Shown one piece after another: positions 1 to 12,870 of a stretch of 64,000 nt of DNA. The stretch comes from Protonemura montana (taxonomy: Eukaryota > Arthropoda > Insecta > Plecoptera > Nemouridae), in contig OX387607.1 of assembly GCA_947568835.1 (NCBI GenBank), positions 2,232,001-2,296,000 of the forward strand, written 5' to 3'. The notes below the pieces were generated by a model. The model ran no database searches. It saw nothing but the letters and a program-made list of their open reading frames with translations, and was not told where the DNA came from. Each line of letters starts with the position of its first letter. The first letter of the stretch is position 1. The translations under genes were made by a program, and so were the position numbers.

Positions 1-3000
1 CCGCTTCCGCTTCCGCTGCCGCTTCCGGTAGCAGCGGGCACTCCATAGCTGGAACCAATGCCAGCTCCCGATCCCGATCCAGATCCAACTCCGAATCCTG
101 ATCCCGATCCAACTCCGAATCCTGATCCCGATCCTGATCCCGATCCAACTCCGAATCCGGCACCACCTCCGAATCCAGCTCCACCAGCACCGCCAGCGCC
201 GCCAACCTCCTTCTGGGTCTTGTACTTGATGAAGTAAACCTCGGGCTTGCTCGGCTGGGTGGGAGAGACGGTGGGAATGTTGATTTCGGGAGCTTCTTCG
301 GGCTTCTTGACCAGAACGTAGATAAGAGTCTTCTGCTCGTCTTGGGCGTACGATGGGATGACAGGGGCGGTCGGGGCAGGCGCGGACGGGGCCTTGATGA
401 ACACGATCTTGTAGTGCTTCTGGGCTTGCTGTTGAGCGTAGACGCGCTGGGGCCTCTGTTCTTCGGGTTCTGGGGGCGCGACGTGGACGTAGATGTGCTT
501 GGTGACGGTCACTCCGCCTCCGCTGCCGCCTCCGAATCCACCGCCTCCGAATCCACCGCCGCCTCCGCCGCTTGAGAAGCCTCCGTCACCGCCTCCGAAT
601 CCACCGCCTCCACCGCTGCTGAATCCGCCGCCTCCGCCGCTGCTGAATCCACCGCCTCCGCCGCTGCTGAATCCACCGGATCCACCGCTGCTGAATCCAC
701 CGCCTCCACTGACGCCGAATCCACCGCCGACGCTACCACCTCCGAAACCGCCGCTACCGCCGCCGCCTCCATGGCCGCCACCGCCGCCGCCTCCATGGCC
801 TCCACCAGCGCCGCCGCCGGGAGCACCGTAGCCGCTGGCTGGCCGCTGGGCCGGAGCGTTATAAGAGTACCCGGCCTCGGGGCGGGCGCTGACGAGCACC
901 CCTAGGGATGCTACCAACTGAAAAACAAAGAGACGGGAGACGATTAGAACAGTTAAATTCAATTTATTTGGGGTAATGCTTTCTTAACAATGGAGATCTG
1001 TACATCTCTTTGGCCGCTTCTTTGGTCGATGCCAGCCAATTGCTTAGAGTTGCTAAGACCGAATGACCGAATGAATATGCAAAGCAACGCAGAAGTTAAA
1101 CGCTTGGGTCTCAAGATTTCTGAACGTAGTTACATCACAACGCTCTGAACTGAGTGGTTGATCTCATGTAACAAAACAATATATATTTTCTCGCTTCAGT
1201 ACACGATGCATTATTAATTGATCTTCACGCCATGAATACATGTTGGCAAAGATTTGAACAAAAGGCGACGATGCTCAACCCAGATGCAAGATCGCTTTAC
1301 TTTCATTTTTGGACGGGAAGTGAATGAATAACGACTTGATCGGTGAAAAAAAACCAAGACAAAATGGGTTTAATCTTTGCATAATAGGCTGTGACGTGTG
1401 AACGAAGAAGATCCTGGCGAGCTACGGTATGTCCCTAGCAAGTCGGTCATGCGCAGAACCGGAAAGTCAGAATGCACCCGGTCGCGTTTCTTGATCTTAA
1501 AGACTGGCATCGTTGACCTTTGTACGTTCGGGCTAGACGAGTCGGGATGGCGGAGAAAGTTCATTAGGAGGTGGTTTGTAAAAATGTCAAATCCCGTGAG
1601 ATTTATTAATGTGTCCGACGTCCAACGAACTAATCTAATCACGAGTTTGAATTTCTTTGCGTCTTCGAGTACACCAACCACTATACAACATAATTTCCAC
1701 TCACGATGCCGGATAATTGGTAGGTAAACCATACGTGTTTATAAAATTGCCGTGATAATCTAATGTAATTCAAAGCCGTTTTGCTTGGAGCTGTTCTTAA
1801 TCAATTTACGATGAGATAAAAAAATTAGTCCTTTTTAACGGATTTATGGTTAAGTGATTTTTACTATTTATTAAAATTTATGAGCCGTGGCTTTCATTGC
1901 GAACCGAATCGAATCGAATTGGTCGTTAAGCTGATCTGTGTAACGACCAATTTAGTAAAGTTGAAAATGTATGCGGTCGTATTGGCAAACTCTTCTTTAA
2001 GCGTTTATGAGTCCCACATGAAAGTTATCTCTGCTGTCCTATTGCCTCATGACTGATTCTATTCAGAAGCTCAACGCTGACCAGAGGATGTTTACCCAAG
2101 ATGTCTTCACTGGCAGACAAGTAGGCTGCAATCGCTTTAAGTATGCAAATAATGCACGCATGTGAAGACACGATCATTATCCTTCAGATTCAAAGTGAAA
2201 TTGGAGAGATTTCTCTCTGTCTAGGCATCTGCATGTGAAACACGTGAATAAAATGTAATAATAGTGGATTCGGGTTCACTTCCTGACTTCTCGAGCTGGC
2301 GGCGAGAAGAGAGTGAATTGTTCACATAGGTCAAGAGGTGCACGGGTAAGGAAGATCCGCTGCCGCCTACATCGCGGCAAGCGTGCTGGAGACCACTTTC
2401 TTTTTCACAATACCAGGATGGTCATGATCGGTGCTATTAAAAGATATCACACTGATGGGTGCCTGGGGGCGTTGCGACTGTACACGGCCTGCTTTAGAGG
2501 GAGTCTGGTCGAAGATTTTGATCTGCGGACTCGGATTTATTGGCTTCTTCGATACGCGTATTGTAAATGAGTTTTTTTTTTTGCGCTGAATTGTTGAAAC
2601 CGGCTGACTTTCCCGAGGAGTGCATTTTTTTTATATGTAATTACATTTAATCGTTCTTCTATCGGGGATTTTTTCTTATTCATTTGTAAGTGAAATTTTA
2701 CAAACACACGTTTTTTGTTCATTTTTGCCATTCTTGGTTGTTTTTTTTTTAGCTTTTTTTGTCTTAGTTGGGCTTCATTTACCTCTTGTGGCTGTTTTAC
2801 CGAAAATTTATAAAAATCCGCAATTTTGATAATTTTTCCGCGAGTGTGTTTTTGTCTTAATTTCCTTTTGCTTCAGACTGCCAACGTGCTCAACATGCTT
2901 TACCAATTTTTCCTAATGCAAGGATAGTCACACAGTATTATTATTTCCCATTTTTGAGTCAGGATCTCGCCTTGAAAGCCTGAGAGTCGTGGTTTTCTCT

Positions 3001-3861
3001 TGTGCCGCGCGTTGAACTCACCACGTCAATCCCTACGCTGCCACCGGCTGGCACTACTCAAACACCGAGACCTAGAGACCAACTTCCAACCAATGCATGA
3101 CATGCAATTGTGTGAATTTCGATCGCATTTTGTTTAACTTCATATCTTCACAAAAACTTCACATAAATACATCTGACATTTGTATTTATGGATGTGTATG
3201 GAAAGATTTGAAGTTAGATTTAGTCGCCAGTACATTGACAAAACTTTAAGCGCCGGTTAAGAACAAGACACATCTTCTGAATGGCTTTTGCCAAGCAGAT
3301 GAGAAATTAACGGACTGTTAGGTTCTTAACGGACCACTGAAAAACCGCAATGGCCACAGTAACTGTTAAAAATGATAATAGCAATATAAGTTATCCTTTT
3401 CTTTTAAATTTCTGTAGCTTCAAATTGAGAAATATCGATCTTGTCCCTAATCTGGTACCGTTGAATGATCCAAGCGTTTGCTAAGCCACTAACGAAATTG
3501 TATTTTTTAGCTTGTGAACCGATTTGTAAAACATTGTTAGAGTTAACAGTGAGTGTAACTATTTGCCAGGCCTTAATAGGTACAAATACAAATGTATTTA
3601 CGACGTTATAGAATCTTAGAGTTAGTTTTGAAAAAAAAAAATGTATTTTGACTTTAAATTTTATAGTTTTCGAAGCTGATGTTAACTTAATCTACAAGTT
3701 AAGTGAGAAGAGTCTTAGCCACCATCCCCCGCTTTGTAAAAAGAACACTTTTTGTTTGTAAAACTACTCGAGCAATTGACAACTTTGTAACCGAAGATGC
3801 AAAATCTTAACTAAAAACTAGGAATCGCAGCTGATAATATACTCACAATAGCGATCTTCAT
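1..3861 (-). CDS. Tweedle (DUF243) cuticular protein, 3' end outside window
   Basis: Secreted structural protein of the cuticle; Tweedle proteins are thought to bind chitin. Two coding exons are visible on the minus strand: 3861-3847 (MKIAI, then donor GTGAGT) and 917-1 (after acceptor TTTTTCAG), both phase 0. Joined, they give a signal peptide (MKIAILVASLGVLVSA), then a Gly/Ser-rich stretch to about residue 140, the DUF243 core at about 145-241, and a second Gly/Ser-rich tail running off the window after about 310 residues. The core has the family blocks KHIYVHV, HYKIVFIKAPS, KTLIYVLVKKPEE and EVYFIKYKTQKE. The short first exon ending inside the signal peptide is typical of arthropod cuticle genes. 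The proline-rich and alanine-rich frames of this stretch are shadows. The family call is sure; which Tweedle paralogue it is cannot be told. Confidence 0.93.
918..3846 (-). other. Intron 1 of the Tweedle gene
   Basis: A 2929-base intron between the mini-exon and the main exon, AT-rich with several poly-T runs (for example near 2571 and 2740). Short open frames on both strands here show no family motif. I see no gene or clear repeat in it. Confidence 0.8.
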
Positions 3862-3902
3862 GGTCGTGTCTTAGGTATTCCTTGTGCCGAAGAAGAACGG
3901 TG

Positions 3903-3939
3903 AGTGATGCTTTGGTGCCGTCGATTGTCCTTTTTAAAG
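3903..3939 (-). promoter_or_regulatory. Core promoter of the Tweedle gene (TATA-like plus initiator)
   Basis: On the minus strand a TATA-like CTTTAAAA lies at 3939-3932. About 33 bases downstream is TCACT (3907-3903), which fits the arthropod initiator. This predicts a 5' UTR of about 44 bases before the ATG at 3861, as is usual for cuticle genes. It rests on motif and spacing only. Confidence 0.5.
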
Positions 3940-3970
3940 CCGGGGAGAAACTGCGACCGACGACGTCGTC

Positions 3971-3999
3971 GGCGGCGGCGGCGGCGGCGGCGGCGGCGG
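3971..3999. repeat. GGC trinucleotide repeat
   Basis: About nine to ten perfect GGC triplets just upstream of the Tweedle promoter. The poly-Ala and poly-Arg frames across it are repeat artefacts. Confidence 0.85.
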
Positions 4000-6900
4000 A
4001 AGATGACCCGCCTGGTCAAACGGAGAGGAGGTCCCCACCCCTTTCACTTCGCATCACCACCGCAGCCACCTTTACTGACCCCGTCGAAGAGCAGCATGGC
4101 ATGAGCGCACCTCATACGCGAGACACTCTCTTTTCCAGCAAAACTTACATGGCATGTTCTCGCCATTCGCTGCATCGGAAGATTTATAACGCTGTGCTGA
4201 TCACCAGTTTTGCGATTTAAAAAATATGTGTTTGTGACGTATTTCTATCTGTCGGGCTGCAATAGTTTAACCTGATAATAAGCGGTGGTCAGCCGGTGAA
4301 ATTGTTGTAAACGCATATGACCACTCGTGAGCCTATAGATACGTAGCGAGGGAAACACTATTAGAGTTGTTTTATTAAACATATGTCAGAGAACAAATTA
4401 TATGATCATATTTTTTTATTGGATCTGATGTCCGCAGATAAATTAGCATTCGACACACTTTTTTCACTTCCAAGCGTCATCTCGCGCCCACGCACTCTAT
4501 TATCTGTCCAAAAGAGGGATACAAAATGTGTGTACGTGCTTTTTTTCTGTGGCAGGCGTGATGTATTCGTGGTGATAATTCGGATAATTTCCCTCTTGTT
4601 TCGTTCTGCTAACAAATGGGCATGCGCGTACAAAGTCCTTCGTTGGTGGCGACGAAGCTCGTGTTGAATGCGACTTAGACCCACTGACATGCAGTTTTCA
4701 AATCTCACAATCGTTTTGACAAGCTCTTAATTTCTAAGATATCAAATTGATGAATGACTAAATTAAATCAATATTGTAAAATATAGCGTGCTCATTTCTG
4801 GTAGACGAGACATTCGGCGCCTTTGAGAGAAGAATAATAAAAACCACCCGTTATTGTCTTCAGGAAAGGTTATATTTCTACGTGGATCGATAATGCAATG
4901 TTTCTTAAGTTGAAGTGTTTGTTCGCGATGATTTCATCAGAGTCCAAATTTTAAGATAAAGTCAAATAAAACTGCGAAATCGCGATGCACTCAGCACCTA
5001 ATGTGTCATGGTCGTTCATTGACGGCGAGCAGCCCACATTTAAATCACTCGACTCAAAAACCTTGGACTCAAATTTTTGACCGTTCCGTTAAATGTTAGG
5101 ATCACAAAAAATTGGTGTAGCAGTGCAGTGAAATAATTGAAATGTAATTGTGCGCGTTGCTTTCAGCGGTACGCTGTCAAACGCAATTACAGTTCATTCT
5201 TTTCGCATTCGAAGCCGCGAGGCAGGCTTTTGTGTCTGGAAGACTACTCTTGAAGTGTTGAAATCATTGTCTAGCTCCTCTCCCATCCGTGCGTGCGTGC
5301 GTGTGTGCGTTTGTAAGTGGGTGGGGAACTTGGGAAAATAGTTTTGTTAGATTTATTACCACGTTTCATTTCTGAACCATTGATAAGCAATCGGTAGTGA
5401 AAAGGAGAAATGGATCTGGCCGGTCCGGTCAGCAATCGTTTTGTATGAACTCCAAATCAGAGATGCTCTAACTGCAGAGATGAACAGAATTGCAAACACT
5501 ATTAGGTAATTCAATTACTGGTCATGGTAATTTCTATGTGCGCAATTTATTTGTGTTAACTCTAATTGCTCCTTAACAAATTGGCTCGCAAGTAGGCTAC
5601 GGTTAATCGGGCACACAATTGCATGAGAATGAGTGAAAGGCTCCTATGTCAGTCGCGATGAGACCAAGCGAGGTGCAGCGAGAGTAAAACTAAATTCATG
5701 AAGATTCATATCCACGTGCATGGGTTTCCAGATTTTGAACGCGAGGAGACAGATCACTGTCATGTCTGCGTTTTCACGGCAAATACTTTCAGTGCATCTT
5801 AAAAGCGGATCGAGATCGTCTTTTGGCGACACAGTTGCACAACCACACTGCATCATAGCACCCGGAAGTGACAATGATAAATGAAGACGCTTAGTGCTTT
5901 TACTAATGTCGACGCTGACGTTCCAATTAGCAACTCCCGTCCAGAAACGCCGAGTTTAATGGATAAAATGCTGGCTGTAATTGCACCGAGCTTTTGTGTT
6001 TCAAAAGGCGGAGAGAAATTTTCCCTCAGAATTCTGCGTATCTTCATGACCAAGAGGTCACGAATCGTGGGGCTCATGATTTCGTATTTTCCTCGGGTGT
6101 TTTCATCCTCGAGTGAAGTCAAACAGCCAAGTTTCAGTCACACTCTCGTGCCGTCCAAGACTCTTGCCCATCCTTAGTTGAGCCAATGTGATTGACCTCT
6201 CAACCTAGAATTATCTGTACGCAGATGTAACATAATGAACGTATAAGCCTTTCTTTTTCTAGCATTTAATCCTACTAATTTTGGTCCTGAATCGAACGGT
6301 GCGTTATCTGAAACCGTCGAAAAACTTTCCCTTCTTTTCTTTCGCAGCAATCTTGATCGCCGCTTCGCGCTACACGCACTCCTCCACCGCAGGTTCACGC
6401 ATCTGCACGCATAATCGCCCGTAAACTCGACGCATCGACGCAGGAATTTCTCCCGCACACGCACGCACACGTGACCTAATGCCGCACGAAACAATTTGAC
6501 CAGCTCATCTCAATTAATTCGTGTTTTATTGAACTTGCGTGACTTGTAAATTGAATCGGATTGGATAGAAATTTTGCGAGCCGTTTTAAGTGATAGAAAT
6601 GCTGTTAAGGTCGTGGCATCACAGTTAACAATGTTTTCAGTTGACTTGAACGTCGTTTGTTTCACTCGAAGAAGTGAGACGCATGAGCCATCGCCTAATT
6701 AAGCTCTGTGAACTGCTCATTATGTTAGTTAATTCATTTCCTGTTAAAATTGTCGTTTTATTCGGTGGCTGGAACCGAACCCCGGTCCTCCGGCTGTCGC
6801 AGCCAGTTAAGGGAATCTTATGCTGGAGATTCAAGTATTTGTTTCGGTTGAATGCCTTAGTAGCGATTGTTCCAGGATGCTGTCAGGAATAAAAGTGTGT

Positions 6901-9045
6901 TGAACAGTCAATGTTGGCTGTAATTACTCGTGCAGTCAGTTTCGATGTCGGATAACTCAGAGAAGCAGATTTGTGTTGGTGGCCGCTCACAAGCAGCAAT
7001 AAATTTGGCGTATGCGATCTCATTCTCGTCGACGCCATCGAGTAGATGCCGTGTTCATGCTGAGTTTATCCTAAACGCCAAGAGATCTGTGGTAACTAGA
7101 TTTTACTTTACTGAATGCGTCGTTAACGTCAGACTATTTCGACAGTGGACTATATTGTGGCCCTCGTTCAACCTCGAGGCTTGCTGAACCCAACCCTTAT
7201 CTAGATGGAGAGGTTCCAGGACCTACCCTAGAAGGGAGGTAGAAAACCTTGCGCCGGCCTTTGAAAGTCTAATGACCCGTTCTATTGTAACGAGTATGTG
7301 AACAATTGGTAAGTAAGCTTCACTAGAACTAACTTAAATCCATGCTACTTATTTCCCGAGCATGGAGTGGGTCACCGAAGTTGAACTGTTGCTTAACCTC
7401 GGTGAACTTGCTTGTACCAGTTGGCTTCACGGTCGGTAAAACCATAGCAACTATCCAGGAGTACGACAGACTGATCTTACAAATTCTGATCGTGTTCTTT
7501 GATTTGTTGTGTTTAACGACGCACCGGTCAGTTGTCCATGTGACAATGAGAAAGGTGATAGATATAGTTTAGACTATAAGGTGACGGTGACAATATGAAT
7601 ATTAATAAGATTACAATTTTCTTGTCTTAACATCTATAAATAGGTGCAGAAATTTTATATTAAGAACACCAATCGAAGTCGGCCAGTCACGCCTGACCTG
7701 CATCTTTCATGCTCTGTTGTCGTCTTCCTCCTCAAATTTCTCAATGACCATCTTCCACAACTTCTTCTCGTCCCGCAAATGATTTTCTTCTTCTTCCTTC
7801 CTGTCAATGTTTCTCTCCTCTAGATCGCCTTCAATCAATCCACTCCGTTTGGCTCTCCGTCTCCCCACCCTTCTTCGACTTCCCACCGATGCTTGAAATT
7901 CCTGTCTAGGAATTCAATAATAATAACCATAATTTTGATTCCACATAAAAACACAGTGTGCCACTTATAACGTCTTACAAATGCAATGAACAATAGTAAC
8001 GATTTATTAATCTATCAATTAGTTAATATCGAGGTAAATTAACTTTGATGCTGACGTGCAGAACCGGTGTCGGCGAATTTGGTCTACTTTTGTCGACGAG
8101 CATCCGAGAAGACCACCGGCTCTTCCGGAGGACGTTACAACTCGAACAACACGTCATCTTTACGTCAATTTCAACATAACAAAATACATGTAATAAAAAG
8201 CTGGTGTTATTAAGTACACGTACTCAACAGTGTATGTGAATGCACACATAACATTTTGCCACACCAGCGCAGCTAGCTCGTTGTTGACATGTCTAAAACT
8301 AGCCTTTGAGAACTTCGTGAAGCATCTCAACAATTAATTTCATGGCTTTTATGAATTTCTCTGTCTAAAAAATAAATCCACAGCCGCTCAGATGGTTGAA
8401 TGGTATGTTTGATCCAAGGTAAGGGTCGCGCAAGCTGAAATTCCTGACATGACACCCCGTTCAAATTTAGAAAAAATAATAGCTTTTCACGTATCAGACT
8501 CATTTAATCTCTAGAATCCAATTCTCTATTCGAGCGTGAGGAACCTTGTGCCTGGAGAATAACATATCAATAGCCACGATCGTTTTCATCTGAGACAGGG
8601 TTCCGAAAATCACACACAGGTGGCGCTGGAGTAGCGGAAACGATTTAACTCGAGGAGCTGTACTAGTAATCATAGTTCATAATCGCAAGCCTGGACTGAT
8701 GCATGATCTCCCCGCTGCTTCCCAGTTGCACCACGGGGCTCTCGTTTCTTGTCTTCATTTCTCTCGTACTTTGAATCTTGTGAACCATGTGTGCGGTGCG
8801 TTGGGGTGGCGTCGATGGCCGACTGCTGGGACTGCAATATTGCTTGCACTCTCGACTTCGTGAAGTCATGCTGGTAAGCCTCAACTAAAGCTACCCCCTG
8901 CCATACCCCTCTTTAATACCCTTCTACAAGGACCTAGGAACACTCTTAACTTTTAAGTGAGGGTAATGAAATTTGTCAGAATTCCTGTAACTAACTTTAT
9001 TGTTTACTTCTTCGGGTTATGGAATTAATAACTTCCTTTCATTGA
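4000..9045. other. Gene-poor intergenic stretch
   Basis: Five kilobases with no exon I can support. It holds degraded repeat pieces: a tRNA-like 3' half on the minus strand at about 6765-6815 (B-box-like GGTTCGGTTCC) and SINE remnants at 7190-7560 and about 8060-8150. Minus-strand open frames at 5644-5874, 5853-6122 and 8663-8884 match no family I recognise and have no convincing splice partners. Confidence 0.6.
7190..7560 (-). mobile_element. Degraded 5S-derived SINE remnants
   Basis: Pieces of the family described at 42690-43200: CCTAGAAGGGAGG near 7230, a 5S-like TGTTGCTTAACCTCGGTGA near 7386, and the 3' tail GTTTAACGACGCACC near 7510. Order and spacing are scrambled, so more than one insertion is likely. 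Confidence 0.4.
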
Positions 9046-9085
9046 CTCATTTTCTCATCTCATCTCATCTTATCATCTCATCCCA
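9046..9085. repeat. TCATC pentanucleotide repeat
   Basis: Several imperfect TCATC/TCATCT units in a row. Confidence 0.7.
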
Positions 9086-9154
9086 CGGCCCAGGAGCCAA
9101 CAAAGCACAACCTCTATCCCAGACAGGCTAAACTGTCTTGTGTCTTATCTTGAA

Positions 9155-9556
9155 ATCTGGAGGCTTCAGTGACTGATCGGACAGCTCATAGGTTCAAAGA
9201 TGTTTTGTATTTGAAGGTGGTAGACTTGTGATTTTAAAGCCAATTGAAAGCAGCTACCCCTTGTCTGTGGTATATGTGATAGCAAATTGACAATATTTTT
9301 TTTTTCTTCTTTTGATAAAACATTGCAATGACTTAAATAAGTCACAAATGTGGCTGGGAACAGCACATTTTTTTACCAAGATTTTGTGTAATTGCAGTTG
9401 TGTCATTTTTTATGATAATCGAAAAATATCAAACTTTCCTATAACTACTTGAAGATAGGTTTAGTGAAGCAGCTCGTTGTTCACTGTCCCTTTTTGTAAA
9501 CCGCAAAACAGATTTAAAAAAAAAACACGGCATAATTTACAATTCACAAAGCTGAG
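9155..9556 (+). pseudogene. Truncated genomic duplicate of the GT92 gene 3' end
   Basis: From ATCTGGAGGCTTCAGTGACT the sequence matches the last exon of the GT92 gene from 33019 almost base for base for about 75 bases. It then lacks the stretch holding the C-terminal codons, stop and early 3' UTR, and resumes in the 3' UTR (AGCAGCTACCCCTTGTCTGT, compare 33243 on). Homology continues past the parent's poly-A signal to about 33790, so this is a DNA-level copy and not a processed one. The parent carries a repeat insertion at 33406-33670 that this copy lacks. No translation is expected. Confidence 0.85.
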
Positions 9557-10317
9557 AACATTTGATAAGTTTCAGGTGACAAAAATTAATGAAAATATCG
9601 AAATTTAAATCATTTTAAATCAATTTAAATCAAATTTTAAACCATGTTTAAAATTCAAAGAAAATATTTCTAAAATGTGTCTAGTTATGTGAAGCTCTTC
9701 AGAAAAGTGCATCGCGTACCCCAACTAAACTCATCACCAGGGCGTATGAGGACCACACTTTGGGAAAAACTTCTCTAGAATCTAGACCCCCCACCTTTCC
9801 CAACAGAACAAGTTGGTACAGTAATAACGAACAATCAAATCACTGCACTCTGAACTCTCAACCACTACGTACCATCTTTTCTGTTGTCTCTCAAATGTGT
9901 AGCAAAATAAAATTTTCCACGGGTAAGAGATATTCAAAGACGCGCCCCATTTTTTCATTACTGTCAAATATTTTGCCCTTTATCCTGACGGTAAATCTCT
10001 GGGTAATAAGTTTAAAATCTCTAATCCCGTCCTTAGGTGAGTTCCATCCAATGTGGTTTTGTCGTCTAGACTTAAGCCCGGGACTAAAGTCACGTGGCAT
10101 TAACCCCAGCTCTTTGTACAAAGAATGCATGAGAGCGGCACTCTCATAGGAGTTAGAGGGATGCGACCCCCAAACTCACGGCTTTCTTAGAGTAAATCTA
10201 TTTGCATAGTTTCTGGATTTTCTGGTGATTAACCAAATTAACGATTGGGTGCTCTCTCCACCAACTATAAGCTATTTTAAATCTCTTTTTTTCAGCCCCT
10301 AAATTAACCGTCCTGGG
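9557..10317. other. Intergenic stretch with an unrecognised open frame
   Basis: An open frame on the plus strand (9760-10149, 129 codons) and overlapping minus-strand frames show no domain I recognise. I do not support any of them as a gene. Confidence 0.5.
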
Positions 10318-10319
10318 CC

Positions 10320-10457
10320 CAGTTGACCCGTGATTGACCCGTGCTTGACCCGTGATTGACCCGTGATTGACCCGTGATTGACCCGTGATTGACCCGTGAT
10401 TGACCCGTGATTGACCCGTGATTGACCCGTGATTGACCCGTGATTGACCCGTGATTG
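10320..10457. repeat. 12-bp minisatellite (ATTGACCCGTGA)
   Basis: About eleven units of a 12-base repeat, nearly perfect, with one GTGC variant near 10340. The period is divisible by three, so it leaves repetitive open frames that are not genes. Confidence 0.95.
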
Positions 10458-10459
10458 AA

Positions 10460-12870
10460 AGGCTTGACAAGACCAAGCTGTTATATAATAGCGTGAATTG
10501 ATAGATAAAAAAAAACGCGTCTCTCTGAATAACACTTACACGGCTGTAACGGTCTTTGGCTGTAACCGTGAAACCTTTTTAAGGCGTACTTTGGCGTTCG
10601 TTTGGTTGCCTAGCCAGCCGGGGATGTGAACACACTTTCTAAAACTTTCAAACTTCTTGCTTGTGGACCAATGGGCTAGACAAAATGTAATAGCACAATA
10701 GGTTATTATTTGTGTTTGTAAACAAAATACAAACGGGTAATTTCACATCAAATCGGTATACTGAGCAAATAAATGTTGACCTTTACATCTCAGATCATTT
10801 TAAAATTTTTACAGTTTGTTACCCAAGTCATCGAATGCACCGCAGGATTTTTTTTTTTTTTTTTTTAGGTCAACTCGTGTGTCAACCTTCCAAAGTAAGG
10901 CTCTTTTAGCGTGGACCGCTAATGGAGTCCTCCTATGCTATCCAATTATCTGTTATTTCTCTCAAGCTGTCGACTTATCTCGATAACTGGTATTTTTCCA
11001 GTCATAGTAATAGTTCATAGTCATAGTCATAGTTTCCATAGTAATACTAGTAATACTGGTAATAATGCTTGGTCGACGCACACAGGTCTACGTAGATCGG
11101 TTTTATGGTCGGAGTCTACGGTGCCGGTTGTCTGCAGTTCTCTTCCCGGCTCCTCGAACATTCGCGACCCAAAGTACTTCATCTGAAACGTGATTCTCGA
11201 AGTGTACTTTTGATTTTTTTTACTTGTAGGAAAGACCACTGTCATCAGGCTAAGAGGAAAAGGCTTGGAAGAAGGTTTAAAAACATGGACTCATTGGTGG
11301 ACAGATAATACAGCTGAATGGAATGGGCTGCCTCAGCCCATTAGACATTTAGAAATAGAGTGATAGAAATAAGTTAGTTTTCAGTTTTATTAATCACTGT
11401 AGGATATGGCAGCGAATTTGTAAAAATTCTAAGCATGTAATAAAGTTTCATTCATTTAAGTTATTTATAAAATATACTTACGATCTATACCTCTCCAGTT
11501 TCATGTTGGCTGCTTGACTCATTGGTAGCAAGCTGACTTGTCAGTAAATTCTAATCCAGAGTTCAAAAACTGGAATTTTTTTTTTGTGGACATGATCGTA
11601 TCGTTTTTTTGGTATAAAGATCTAAACAATGGCCGGGGTTTGTGTCAGAGTTGCAGTGCTTTGATCAAACCAAGCCAGAGTGATGACGAGCATCTTAAGG
11701 GACGGTGATAATCAGTGTCGGACTGGCTCCAAAAGGCCCCGGCGGCAATGAGACTTTTGGGGCCCCGAAAAGCCCATGCCTTGGGGGAGGGGGGTCCGCC
11801 AAGCAGGAAGGGAATGTATATGCAAGGTGGTGTATAGGTAAACTAAGGGTTGTATACACATAAAATGGTAGCAGCGCCCAAGTCCGGCGTTAGAGAATGG
11901 AGATTGTATAGATACAATGATCGATCAATGGCCAATTTGAAATTAATTAAACCAAAATTATCCACCTGTGACGTATCGACTTGAGATACGATTGCGTCGT
12001 GTACGCACAGTGTAGGGTTTGGACGCCCGAAGCAAAACCAAAATTTTGTGCCCCGAAAAAAACTCAGGCAGCACCTCACACGCCAAAATTAAATGAAAAA
12101 ATTTGTCGACAAGAGTCAACACGTCGACGATTCATAAAATTGAATAGACGATTTACAACCAGGCTACAGGACTCTACGAATTCGTAGAAACACGATACAC
12201 GATATTAACACGATATTACAACACAATTTTCATTGCCTTTAAAATTACTGAAAATAAAGCCTTTTTGAAATCGTCTATCTACTTCTCAGAAAAATGCTTG
12301 TGCTAGGGCAAAAACATACTGGTGCATTTCTTTGTCTGGAATACGATACATTTTCTGCCCACTGCAGAGGTTATTTTTGGCGTAAGCTCACGTTAGCCCC
12401 GCGTAGCCACTTTTTCTTGCGATAGTGTAAATCGATCATTAATTTCCGGAAAGGTTGCGGAAAAGGTTCGTATCCCGCTTGGTGCACTATTTTTAACTAA
12501 GAATCAATCACCTACGAAGATTGTTAAAGTATTGTCATGCAACTCTCGCCGGTCTTCGTAGCGTCCATTCGGCGGCGAGTGAAGATCGCTCTCGTGCTCA
12601 GCGCCAGGGTGCAGAGGGTCGCTGGTTCGAAGCAGGTAAGTCACATGTGTGTAAAACTGCTGGATATGTATTAACCTTACAGAGAAAACTAACATCTCTT
12701 CTCGATGGTGTACCGTGATCCCCGCCAGCTGCTATTCAAGTATATGTTATTTCCTCTGGTGTAGCAATACGTCTCAGTGGCCGTGAGGTACGGCCACTTC
12801 TTCATGGGGACATTGCTTAAATGTCTCGGCTTCGAATCCTGCCCAATCCTCATTTTGTTCTTCATCAAGT
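10460..12870. other. Intergenic stretch
   Basis: No exon seen. It contains a 17-base poly-T run near 10850, imperfect GTAATACTA-type repeats near 11040, a hAT-like terminus at 11711, and a tRNA-like GGTTCGAAGC near 12620. Confidence 0.6.
11711..11795 (+). mobile_element. hAT-like transposon terminus
   Basis: Begins CAGTGTCGGACTGGCTCC, followed by GGCCCCGGCGGCA and GGGGCCCC. A related end lies in the opposite orientation at 17655-17745. CAGTG-type ends are usual for hAT elements. No transposase frame is seen and the other end was not identified. Confidence 0.4.

Noticed and set aside
493-831. Proline-rich plus-strand frame and alanine-rich minus frame
   Set aside because: Shadows of the Gly-rich part of the Tweedle exon, which has the signal peptide, splice sites and DUF243 motifs.
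5644-6122. Minus-strand frames of 76 and 89 codons
   Set aside because: No recognisable domain or splice partners, and the plus strand is equally open over 5881-6177.
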